16,133 bases of DNA, from the NCBI GenBank assembly GCA_002353225.1, contig DEJF01000023.1, positions 21,500 to 37,632 on the forward strand, in the 5' to 3' direction. The position numbers and the translations under genes were made by a program. This document shows positions 6,551-12,393 of this stretch, in pieces (the stretch's first letter is position 1; each line of letters opens with the position of its first letter). Source of the DNA: Prevotella sp. UBA2755. GTDB lineage: Bacteria > Bacteroidota > Bacteroidia > Bacteroidales > Bacteroidaceae. Under the pieces are notes generated by a model that ran no database searches, had not been told where the DNA came from, and saw only the letters and a list, made by a program, of their open reading frames with translations.

Positions 6551-6724
6551 CTACGATTGAATGATTGGCGGTATTCGAGTGCGAAGAACAAGAGCTAAAA
6601 GCTCAAAATCTTTATAATAAGTACGAACAGAAACGCTATTCTGTAAGTTAATAATTAATTGTTTATTAAAATCTCTGTGACCTTGTCGGGCTGAGCCTCG
6701 ACTCATAGGTCGGTTAGCGTTCAT
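6551..6724 (-). CDS. Upstream ORF in the structured leader (57 aa, hypothetical)
   Basis: The ORF runs from an ATG about 54 nt after the predicted transcript start to a TAG at 6551-6553. It encodes 57 residues: a basic N-terminal half (MNANRPMSRGSARQGHRDF) and a hydrophobic stretch (FELLALVL) before RTRIPPIIQS. The first 28 codons are shared exactly with the ORF starting at 2344 in the other repeat arm. Its stop falls between the 5' strands of the 9 bp and 8 bp stems, so ribosomes translating it would unfold the closing stem and then sit beside the pseudoknot. No homologous function was recognised. It may be a leader peptide, or just an open frame across a structured RNA. Confidence 0.35.
   Translation of the reverse strand: MNANRPMSRGSARQGHRDFNKQLIINLQNSVSVRTYYKDFELLALVLRTRIPPIIQS
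6679..6711 (-). other. REP-like hairpin in the right repeat arm
   Basis: Identical to the hairpin at 2357-2389: an inner 7 bp stem with one bulged A and a 3 nt loop, flanked by a 4 bp outer stem. It lies about 160 bp upstream of the Y1 transposase gene and within the predicted leader RNA of the secreted-protein operon. Confidence 0.5.
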
Positions 6725-6784
6725 TCGTTTTGTTCTATGTCATCGGCACTATCATTTTAGGGTTAAACATTATGTTTCCGTTTG

Positions 6785-6792
6785 CAAATATA
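6785..6792 (-). promoter_or_regulatory. Promoter (-7 box) of the secreted-protein operon
   Basis: TATATTTG on the minus strand is the right-arm counterpart of the box at 2276-2283. It is 368 nt from the first ATG of the operon (6417), which defines the long leader. It diverges from the transposase promoter with the same 44 bp spacing as in the other copies. Confidence 0.6.
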
Positions 6793-6835
6793 GTAATTAT
6801 TTCTGAATTGGTGAATGTGGTTGGGGAAAAAGTTG

Positions 6836-6843
6836 TATCTTTG
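6836..6843 (+). promoter_or_regulatory. Promoter (-7 box) for the Y1 transposase gene
   Basis: TATCTTTG in the context GTTGTATCTTTGC lies 24 nt before the ATG at 6868. It is the right-arm copy of the msrA promoter, so the transposase gene and msrA are under nearly identical promoters. Confidence 0.7.
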
Positions 6844-6867
6844 CAGAGATAAAACTATGAGTCAACT

Positions 6868-7887
6868 ATGGATAAAGCAACGTTTGAAAGGCAGAAGGTA
6901 TTTGCAGGGGAGAAGAAGCCCTCGATGCAACGTCGCTGTGTGGATTATGACTACACAAGGCGACGGATGTATATGATCACGATGGTGACAGAGGGGCGTA
7001 AACCGCTCTTTGGCAAGGTGGTGGGGCATAGTGAGGCGGTAGAGCCGTCGGCAGAGGTCCCTCATATTGAGTTGTCACCATTGGGTGAGGCAGTGGAGCA
7101 GATATGGCAGACGATAGGTGTTCATCATCCAGAGGTGCAGGTGTTGGCTTTACAGATGATGCCAGACCATCTGCATGCGGTACTCTTTGTGAAGGATAGG
7201 ATGGAGAAACCGTTGGGGAAGGTGCTGTTAGGGGTGAAGCAGGCTTGTAACCAAGTGTTTCGGCAGATGATGCCAGAGTCTTTTGTTGTAGTGGCACAGC
7301 AACATGCGGGACAATCGAGAGGCAATGGGCTGCTGTTTGCGAAAGGGTTTAATGACCAGATATTGTTCAGGGATGGACAGTTGGAGCATTGGCTTCACTA
7401 TGTGAGGGATAACCCTCGTCGCTTGTTGATGAAAAGGGAGAATCCTGAACTGTTTAGGGTACAGAGAGGGTTGACGTATGTGGGGTTGACTTTTTCGGCT
7501 ATTGGTAACCGTTTCTTGTTAGAACGACCGATGAAGGTGCAGGTACAATGCTCCAGAAGGATGACGGAGGAAGAGTTGCAGGCAAAACTTGCCGAGTGTC
7601 TGAAAGCGGCAAGACAAGGGGCTGTGCTGGTATCGCCTGCTATCTCTAAGGGAGAGAAGGTGATGATGAGGGCTGCTTTTGACGAGGGGCTACCGCTTAT
7701 TTATCTGCAGGAGAACGGTTTTACTGATTTGGCGAAGCCTGGTGGTAAGCGGATGGAGGCATGTGCCAGAGGGCAGTTGCTGATTCTTGCTCCGTGGGAA
7801 CATCATAATGAGAAGATGACTATCAGAAGGGGGCAGTGTCTGGAGTTGAATGAGATGGCGAGGGTGATTTGCGAAGGGGGTAGGTAG
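6868..7887 (+). CDS. REP-associated-type Y1 (HUH) transposase with a DprA/Rossmann-like C-terminal region
   Basis: The N-terminal part (about 30-200) is a single-domain Y1 transposase of the IS200/RAYT type. It has the metal-binding HUH motif as PDHLHAV (H101 and H103) and the likely catalytic Y178 in WLHYVRDNPRR. Such enzymes cut and join single-stranded DNA at hairpins. Instead of ending near 200 residues, the protein continues to 339. Residues about 240-335 look like a Rossmann-type region resembling DprA/Smf or LOG proteins: GAVLVSPAISKGEK, then GLPLIYLQENGF, PGGKRMEACARGQLLILAPW and LNEMARVIC. All key Y1 residues appear intact and the frame is unbroken. No left and right IS ends were found, which fits a domesticated RAYT rather than an insertion sequence. 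An earlier ATG at 6857 is in another frame. Transcription is from the right repeat arm. Confidence 0.85.
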   Translation: MDKATFERQKVFAGEKKPSMQRRCVDYDYTRRRMYMITMVTEGRKPLFGKVVGHSEAVEPSAEVPHIELSPLGEAVEQIWQTIGVHHPEVQVLALQMMPDHLHAVLFVKDRMEKPLGKVLLGVKQACNQVFRQMMPESFVVVAQQHAGQSRGNGLLFAKGFNDQILFRDGQLEHWLHYVRDNPRRLLMKRENPELFRVQRGLTYVGLTFSAIGNRFLLERPMKVQVQCSRRMTEEELQAKLAECLKAARQGAVLVSPAISKGEKVMMRAAFDEGLPLIYLQENGFTDLAKPGGKRMEACARGQLLILAPWEHHNEKMTIRRGQCLELNEMARVICEGGR

Positions 7888-7894
7888 GGTTTGT

Positions 7895-7939
7895 GCTGTG
7901 GTGTTTATTGCTGTGGCGTTTATTGCTGTGGCACAGCAA
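7895..7939 (+). repeat. Three 15 bp tandem repeats ending in a palindrome
   Basis: GCTGTGGTGTTTATT (7895-7909) and GCTGTGGCGTTTATT (7910-7924) are near-identical. A third unit (7925-7939) begins GCTGTGG and turns into CACAGCAA, making the 17 bp palindrome TTGCTGTGGCACAGCAA (7923-7939). It starts 7 bp after the transposase stop codon and could serve as its terminator or as a hairpin recognised by it. Confidence 0.75.
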
Positions 7940-7948
7940 TATGCTTAA

Positions 7949-7977
7949 CAAGGGAGGGGGAAGGAAGGGGGAGGGGA
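7949..7977 (+). other. G-run tract, G-quadruplex candidate
   Basis: Four G runs occur at 7952-7954, 7956-7960, 7967-7971 and 7973-7976, with spacers of 1, 6 and 1 nt, inside a pure purine stretch. This meets the simple four-tract rule for a G-quadruplex on the plus strand. It lies 45 bp upstream of the -7 box of the MGMT-like gene. Confidence 0.5.
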
Positions 7978-8021
7978 AAAGAAATGATGGATAAATGGAG
8001 TTGGTTGAGGAAAAAAAGTTG

Positions 8022-8029
8022 TATCTTTG
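8022..8029 (+). promoter_or_regulatory. Promoter (-7 box) for the MGMT-like gene
   Basis: TATCTTTG, preceded by AAAAAAAGTTG and followed by C, sits 35 nt before the ATG at 8065. TTGG at 8001-8004 is an acceptable -33 region at 17-18 nt spacing. The promoter resembles the outward half of the repeat-arm module. Confidence 0.7.
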
Positions 8030-8064
8030 CAATATCATATATAAAGAGGTAAAGGGCAATAGAG

Positions 8065-8415
8065 ATGAAGATAAAACTTCTTAATCCTGATAGAATGACT
8101 CCCGAGCAGGTGCGCCTGTTTCGTGATGACGTGCTGAATATCGTCAGTCAGATACCTTACGGACAGGTGACGACCTATGGTGTTATTGCTGCATGGGCAG
8201 GATGGCCCAGTCATTCACGGATGGTAGGACGCACCCTGCGCTATACACCCGGTGCCGAGCAATTACCCTGTCATCGTGTGGTGAATAAGGAGGGGCGCAC
8301 CGCTCCAGGATGGAGTCGTCAGCGTATGCTACTGGAACAAGAAGGTGTCATTTTCAAGTCTAACGGTCATGTGGACATGAGCCGTCATCTATGGGAACCA
8401 GAAGTAATACTATAA
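8065..8415 (+). CDS. MGMT/Atl-family DNA-binding protein
   Basis: The 116-residue protein consists only of the DNA-binding domain of O6-alkylguanine-DNA alkyltransferases. It has PYGQVTTYGVIAAWAG (31-46) with the recognition helix, SRMVGRTLRY (51-60) with the conserved arginine finger, and the PCHRVV motif (68-73). C69 is retained. Alkyltransferase-like proteins such as S. pombe Atl1 have Trp at that place and only flag damage, so the cysteine leaves true methyl transfer possible. The N-terminal domain of classic Ogt/Ada enzymes is absent. The C-terminus (HVDMSRHLWEP) resembles Bacteroidales members annotated simply as MGMT family. It is followed after 3 nt by the DUF4298 gene, so they form an operon. 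Repair versus signalling cannot be decided. Confidence 0.9.
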   Translation: MKIKLLNPDRMTPEQVRLFRDDVLNIVSQIPYGQVTTYGVIAAWAGWPSHSRMVGRTLRYTPGAEQLPCHRVVNKEGRTAPGWSRQRMLLEQEGVIFKSNGHVDMSRHLWEPEVIL

Positions 8416-8418
8416 GCA

Positions 8419-8700
8419 ATGGATAATATCAAAAGGATTCAAGAGATGGAACAGCGGATGGAGCAGGCTTCAACTGCTGTGATAGCGTTATCGGCGGCAC
8501 TCGATAAGTATGAGGCTGCGCAGGAGGCTATCAAGTCACTGGACGATTATTATGGCAGTGACCTGTGGAAGCAGGACTTTGCCGATGATGAGGCTGGACG
8601 ATTACCTGCCGACTTGAAACGCGGGGTGCTCTCGGAGGATGGTATCTGGAACCTCCTTGCTGATATCCGTGAATTGAATCACCGCTTAAAGGAAGTGTAA
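8419..8700 (+). CDS. DUF4298 domain-containing protein
   Basis: The 93-residue protein is helical and acidic, with an N-terminal heptad-like helix (RIQEMEQRMEQASTAV). A conserved-looking block DDYYGSDLWKQDFADDEAGRLP and the tail RGVLSEDGIWNLLADIRELN follow. I recognise this as DUF4298, a family without known biochemical role. It has no signal peptide or membrane segment. It starts 3 nt after the MGMT-like gene and lacks its own promoter, so co-expression with a DNA-repair-like protein is the only functional clue. It ends 2 nt before the convergent GH127 gene's stop codon. Confidence 0.85.
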   Translation: MDNIKRIQEMEQRMEQASTAVIALSAALDKYEAAQEAIKSLDDYYGSDLWKQDFADDEAGRLPADLKRGVLSEDGIWNLLADIRELNHRLKEV

Positions 8701-8702
8701 GA

Positions 8703-11174
8703 CTAACGCACTACCTTCTTACCCTTCTGAATATAGATGGCACGCTGACCATGCTGTGGTTGCCGACGGCGTCCTAAGAGGTCGTAGTACGCTGTAGCGT
8801 GTTGCTGGCTGACAGTTGGCAGACTGATACCAGAGGTCTGTTCAGTTTTATAGAGTAACTCAAGGTAGTTATAGTAACCACCCTGTTCGAAAGGCATGAT
8901 GTCTGTCAACAGGTCGTGGTTGGTGAAAATGAGTTCCGTAGGAGCCTTCTCTGTGAGTTCCGGACCAATCCATTGCCAGACCTGTCGTCCATTGTCTGTT
9001 GTTCCCACCATCGTACATTTATCACCCCCTTGGTTGCTATGCAGATCAGTCGTGGTATCATCGGCTGTTCGTACTTTACAATAAACGGGCTGATCCCAGC
9101 AGAAGCGAGGTAACTCAAAATAAGCATAGTAATGACCTTCGACAGGAGCCACGACAGCAGGAGCATCCGCTGGTCGGGTGTAGTCACGCTCAACAGGAGT
9201 AGGGACAGGTGTCGCATCGACATCCGGGAAGACGGTAAGTCGTAACTCGGTGCATCCATAAGGTACCAAGTCGATATATTTTGTCGTTTGGCTCAACAGT
9301 TCCAGGTTTCCTTGTTGAGGCTGCTGGGGAGTGTAACGTCCCTCTTCCAGTTCCCATTTAATCTGCTTCACAGGGATGCGTAGTTTGAAAGGAGCATAGG
9401 ATAGATCAAAGGGGATGGCACCATCTGTCTCTGTGACAGTAGTATTGCTTACCGATAAAGGCTGACGGTCATCCGCATAAGCATAGTTGAAATCAGCGAT
9501 AGGCGTGATATTCCAACACTTGAAGTCATCGTTCTCAGGTTTCTTACCATGCATATTCTCATACTCCGTCAGGTCTTCCTCCATCTTCTGCGGAATAGCA
9601 TACGACAGCAACAGTGGACCACGCTGGAAATAAATACCCTGTCCTTCGAGGGATGTCTTCTCAATGGGCATAGGGAGTGTCAGTATAATCACATCACCAT
9701 CCTTCACTGCCTCATCCAATGTCACAAATGTTCCTGCAGTCAAAGTCTTGTCGCTTGCAATACCATTGACCTTCAGCGAGGCGTTATCACACCAAGAAGG
9801 GATGCGCAGCGTCAGAGGAATCGTAGCACCTGCTGCTCCTTTCACGTTGAAGGTCAGTGTCTCCTCAAAAGGATATTGTGTAGTACAGGTGATGGTGATA
9901 TCGCCCTGACTGGTGTTAAATGTAGCCTCACTGGGACCATAGATGGCAGCCACGGCACCACCATCAGTATCAGTAAGCCACATCCGACTGACGAAGTTAG
10001 GTAGCATACGATTCACATTACCCGAGCAGCACTCTGTCTCATGAGTCGGACGATAAGCCATCCATGTAGAGCCATGCTTATAGATGTTATGATTCGAGGT
10101 ACCAGTGGCAATAAACTGGTTGATGGATGAGAAATACTGCAACGAACGGAAGTCTTTCGTGATAGCACCCATACCAGCATTATAGATCGCCTTCTCTATT
10201 TTGTCAGCCCATTCGGCAGCACCCGTTATGGTCAGATAGTGGCTCAATGTCCAGGTGAAGTCCACCACATCACAAGTCTCATGACTGATATGGATATCAT
10301 CGCCCAGCAAGAACTCAGCACTTGACGGCACACCATCGGGTAGCATCGACTCACTCTCCAATTTGCGGATTGCCGTCATGGCAAGGTCAAGATATTTCTG
10401 TTTGCCAGTATAAGCATAGAGCAACAAGGGCAGTTTCAGCATCTCACAGAAGGTCACACTATGCATATAGAACGGTTCCTGACTCATGATGGCTGTCTCG
10501 TCGACCGCAAAGCGGTCTTGTATAGCCCATGCGTCCTCGGCTAACTGAAGCAACTTCTCATTGCCTGTCTTGCCATAGGTCCAGAGAATACCCTCCAGTG
10601 ACATGATGTTACGACCACCTACGATGCCACCAGCCAAGTCATCCTTACTGAAATTAAGATAGTGTTTTTCCAAGGCTGTTGGAATGCGAGGGTCACCATC
10701 GTGCTCATATTTAGCCTGTAACACTCGGAAGAACACCGACATAGGCCATGTGATACTCACCAGTGTGGAGTTGCCAAGTACCCCATCCACATCGGGATGA
10801 GTCAGTGTGTATTCGATACCCTCCATCGCTTTTTGCACCATTTCATCGGCATTCAACTCGTAGCCCAGTCGCAACAGACCGTCCGTATAGTACGCTGTCT
10901 GCTCATAACGCCACCAGTTGTCACCATACGACTCGTCGCTGCGTGAGATCTCACCAGCCCATAGACAAGAATTATAAGGATAGGAAAGTGCCTCTGGGTG
11001 TCCTGTCAGTCCATCATGCTGGCGTTGCATCATTGTTTGCAACCAGCCCTTAGGATGGATGTCCGACACCTCGCCAGCAATATATTTGCTGTTGCTTTGT
11101 GCTGTTGCAGGGAGTGTTCCCATGAGGAACAGTCCTAAGACGAATGATTTACCCACCATTCTCATCTCTATCAT
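8703..11174 (-). CDS. Secreted GH127 family glycoside hydrolase (beta-L-arabinofuranosidase-like)
   Basis: The 823-residue exported protein has a signal peptide ending near ATAQ (23-26). An alpha/alpha-barrel GH127 (former DUF1680) catalytic region runs to about 650, closing with LVPYGCTELRLTVFP. In Bifidobacterium HypBA1 a zinc-bound cysteine is the nucleophile. The matching residues here are the C382-C383 pair in HETECCSGN, E299 and C301 in SHETCD, and a likely acid/base E287 in SSAEFLLG. Residues about 675-778 resemble a CBM26-type starch-binding module, and the last residues (YYDLLGRRR...AIYIQKGKKVV) are a Prevotella/T9SS-like tail. The substrate is probably plant or gum arabinose, but GH127 relatives vary. 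The frame is open to 11210, but the -7 box (11200-11207) overlaps it. ATG 11174, preceded by AAGG, is preferred; 11165 and 11159 are alternatives. Confidence 0.9.
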   Translation of the reverse strand: MIEMRMVGKSFVLGLFLMGTLPATAQSNSKYIAGEVSDIHPKGWLQTMMQRQHDGLTGHPEALSYPYNSCLWAGEISRSDESYGDNWWRYEQTAYYTDGLLRLGYELNADEMVQKAMEGIEYTLTHPDVDGVLGNSTLVSITWPMSVFFRVLQAKYEHDGDPRIPTALEKHYLNFSKDDLAGGIVGGRNIMSLEGILWTYGKTGNEKLLQLAEDAWAIQDRFAVDETAIMSQEPFYMHSVTFCEMLKLPLLLYAYTGKQKYLDLAMTAIRKLESESMLPDGVPSSAEFLLGDDIHISHETCDVVDFTWTLSHYLTITGAAEWADKIEKAIYNAGMGAITKDFRSLQYFSSINQFIATGTSNHNIYKHGSTWMAYRPTHETECCSGNVNRMLPNFVSRMWLTDTDGGAVAAIYGPSEATFNTSQGDITITCTTQYPFEETLTFNVKGAAGATIPLTLRIPSWCDNASLKVNGIASDKTLTAGTFVTLDEAVKDGDVIILTLPMPIEKTSLEGQGIYFQRGPLLLSYAIPQKMEEDLTEYENMHGKKPENDDFKCWNITPIADFNYAYADDRQPLSVSNTTVTETDGAIPFDLSYAPFKLRIPVKQIKWELEEGRYTPQQPQQGNLELLSQTTKYIDLVPYGCTELRLTVFPDVDATPVPTPVERDYTRPADAPAVVAPVEGHYYAYFELPRFCWDQPVYCKVRTADDTTTDLHSNQGGDKCTMVGTTDNGRQVWQWIGPELTEKAPTELIFTNHDLLTDIMPFEQGGYYNYLELLYKTEQTSGISLPTVSQQHATAYYDLLGRRRQPQHGQRAIYIQKGKKVVR

Positions 11175-11199
11175 GTATACCTTATATTTAAAGACGTTG

Positions 11200-11207
11200 C
11201 AAAGATA
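11200..11207 (-). promoter_or_regulatory. Promoter (-7 box) for the GH127 gene
   Basis: TATCTTTG on the minus strand, 25 nt before the ATG at 11174. It belongs to a 60 bp segment (11200-11259) that aligns without gaps to 2225-2284 of the left repeat arm with 6 mismatches, keeping the 44 bp distance to the divergent box. Confidence 0.7.
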
Positions 11208-11250
11208 CAACTTTTTCCCATACCATATTCGTTAATTTAGAAATAATTAC

Positions 11251-11258
11251 TATATTTG
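11251..11258 (+). promoter_or_regulatory. Promoter (-7 box) for the secreted repeat-protein cluster
   Basis: TATATTTG with TTCG at 11228-11231 (19 nt spacing) is the same arrangement as the inward promoter of the repeat arms. It lies 48 nt before the ATG at 11307. Confidence 0.65.
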
Positions 11259-11306
11259 CAGACAGAATAATATAAACTAATATTAACAATAAAACCTAAA
11301 GAGATT

Positions 11307-12386
11307 ATGAAACACTTATTTTCTTCCCGTTTTATGCGTATCTCAATGGCTATTGTCTTGGCACTTGGTTTTTGCAACGAGACAAACGCCCAGTTTGGTG
11401 GTTTGCTGAATGCTGCCAAGCGAAAAGCGAAAGAGGCAGTCACTAATAAAGCGAATGAAGTCATTAACAACAAGGCTAATGATGCCGTCAGCACTGCTGT
11501 GAATGGTAACATCATTCCACTTTATTATACCAGTGGTAATCCTATGGGAGAGTGGAATCCTGAGACTCGTCAGTACACACAGATCGGTAAGTCAGGTAAT
11601 GAGTACAAGCGGGCACATGTCTATACTTTCCAGAGTGACGGTTCTGTGGTAGTAGACGATGGACGACGGATTGGTGAGATTCTGCCCGACGGTACGATGA
11701 ATACCGCTCAGACACAAGGTATCAAATACAACCCCCAGAATGGTGAGGTGACTCGCAATGGGGAGTGGTATGGTAAGATTAACGACAACGGTATGTATCT
11801 CTTTAACGACAAGATGGGATGGTCACAGACAGCCATGGACAAACAAGTTCAGGCTTTCATCCTGTTTAACCTTATTGCCACTAACGAGATGCTCACTGAG
11901 TTCAAGCAGAAGTATGACGAGAAAGTGAAATTCAACAAAGAGATGCGTCAGCAGCAGATTGCTAATGCTAAAACCTCAATGGCAAACCCCAGTTTGGGAG
12001 CATCCAGCAACCAATCCTCAACAAGAACTTCACAGAATAGTGGTTCTGTGAAACTCTGGAAGGGTGGTAGTTCTGTTGGTGAGATCCGTAGTAACAACGA
12101 GGTATGGATAAGAGGTTCTAATCGTGGTAAAATCGAAAGCAACGGTGATATCCGGGTAGGTGGCAGCGTGGCTGGTCAGATACTCTCCAATGGTGATATC
12201 AGGAAAGGTGGTTCCATCGTTGGTAAGGTACAAGGAGGCAAGGTATGGCTGGGTGGCTCTATCGTTGGTGAGATTCGCCAAAACGGTGATGTAGTCAAGG
12301 GAGGTTCCGTGATAGGTCGTGCCGAGGGTATGAAAGATGCCAGCAAGGTTGCCGTTGTTTATTTCTTTGGTTTCTATAATCTCTAA
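11307..12386 (+). CDS. Secreted protein with C-terminal 16-residue GGS/NGD repeats
   Basis: The 359-residue protein has a signal peptide ending near TNAQ (26-29). A Lys/Ala/Asn-rich helical segment (32-66, with KAKEAVTNKANEVINNKAND) follows. A middle region contains two short Gly-Glu motifs (DGRRIGEILPDG and RNGEWYGKINDNG). The C-terminus holds six repeats of 15-16 residues between 249 and 341, with consensus VxxGGSxVGxIxSNGD. The regular alternation of hydrophobic and Gly/Asn positions suggests a beta-solenoid or a stacked-strand wheel. The middle motifs look like diverged copies of the same unit. I do not recognise a named family. It is first in a tight cluster of exported proteins (7, 3 and 21 nt gaps) and divergent from the GH127 gene, with which it shares a promoter region. 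Confidence 0.85.
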   Translation: MKHLFSSRFMRISMAIVLALGFCNETNAQFGGLLNAAKRKAKEAVTNKANEVINNKANDAVSTAVNGNIIPLYYTSGNPMGEWNPETRQYTQIGKSGNEYKRAHVYTFQSDGSVVVDDGRRIGEILPDGTMNTAQTQGIKYNPQNGEVTRNGEWYGKINDNGMYLFNDKMGWSQTAMDKQVQAFILFNLIATNEMLTEFKQKYDEKVKFNKEMRQQQIANAKTSMANPSLGASSNQSSTRTSQNSGSVKLWKGGSSVGEIRSNNEVWIRGSNRGKIESNGDIRVGGSVAGQILSNGDIRKGGSIVGKVQGGKVWLGGSIVGEIRQNGDVVKGGSVIGRAEGMKDASKVAVVYFFGFYNL

Positions 12387-12393
12387 TTATAAT

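Larger units (their letters stand above)
6418..6778 (-). ncRNA. Long structured leader with candidate pseudoknot
   Basis: Between the predicted start near 6778 and the ATG at 6417 lie about 360 nt. Three perfect complementary pairs occur within 105 nt: 6470-6478 with 6565-6573 (9 bp, TTGGCGGTA/TACCGCCAA), 6495-6502 with 6540-6547 (8 bp, TGCTTGTT/AACAAGCA) and 6483-6489 with 6520-6526 (7 bp, ATTAGGT/ACCTAAT). The 8 and 7 bp stems interleave, forming an H-type pseudoknot enclosed by the 9 bp stem. Smaller hairpins lie upstream: 6574-6585, 6592-6604 (GAGCT/AGCTC) and 6627-6644 (ACAGAA/TTCTGT). The REP-like hairpin (6679-6711) is nearer the 5' end. I do not recognise a known riboswitch or ribozyme class. 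The first part of the leader lies in the 206 bp repeat; the pseudoknot part does not. A regulatory leader is the likeliest reading; a separate small RNA is possible. Confidence 0.5.
6641..6846 (-). repeat. Right arm of the 206 bp long inverted repeat
   Basis: This is the reverse-complement partner of 2222-2427, with four mismatches in 206. On the minus strand it reads promoter, short-ORF start and REP-like hairpin toward the secreted-protein operon; on the plus strand it supplies the promoter of the transposase gene. Unlike the left arm, here the leader sequence continues past the repeat edge for another 220 nt and has stems crossing the edge (6627-6644). The right copy may therefore be the more complete one. 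Confidence 0.95.

Noticed and set aside
2222..6846. Site-specific phase-variation switch
   Set aside because: No serine or tyrosine recombinase is in the window, and promoters are the same in both arms, so inversion would not turn a gene off by promoter loss; kept only as possible homologous inversion.
6641..7887. Complete insertion sequence formed by the right arm and the transposase
   Set aside because: No second copy of any end lies beyond 7887 and no target duplication is visible; the arm's partner lies on the far side of unrelated genes.
7823..8059. Minus-strand frame with Pro/Ser/His-rich product
   Set aside because: It is the complement of the G-run tract and tandem repeats; composition is low-complexity and it overlaps the MGMT-like gene promoter.
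9549..10004. Plus-strand frame of 151 codons
   Set aside because: Lies entirely within the GH127 gene on the other strand and lacks any domain or promoter.
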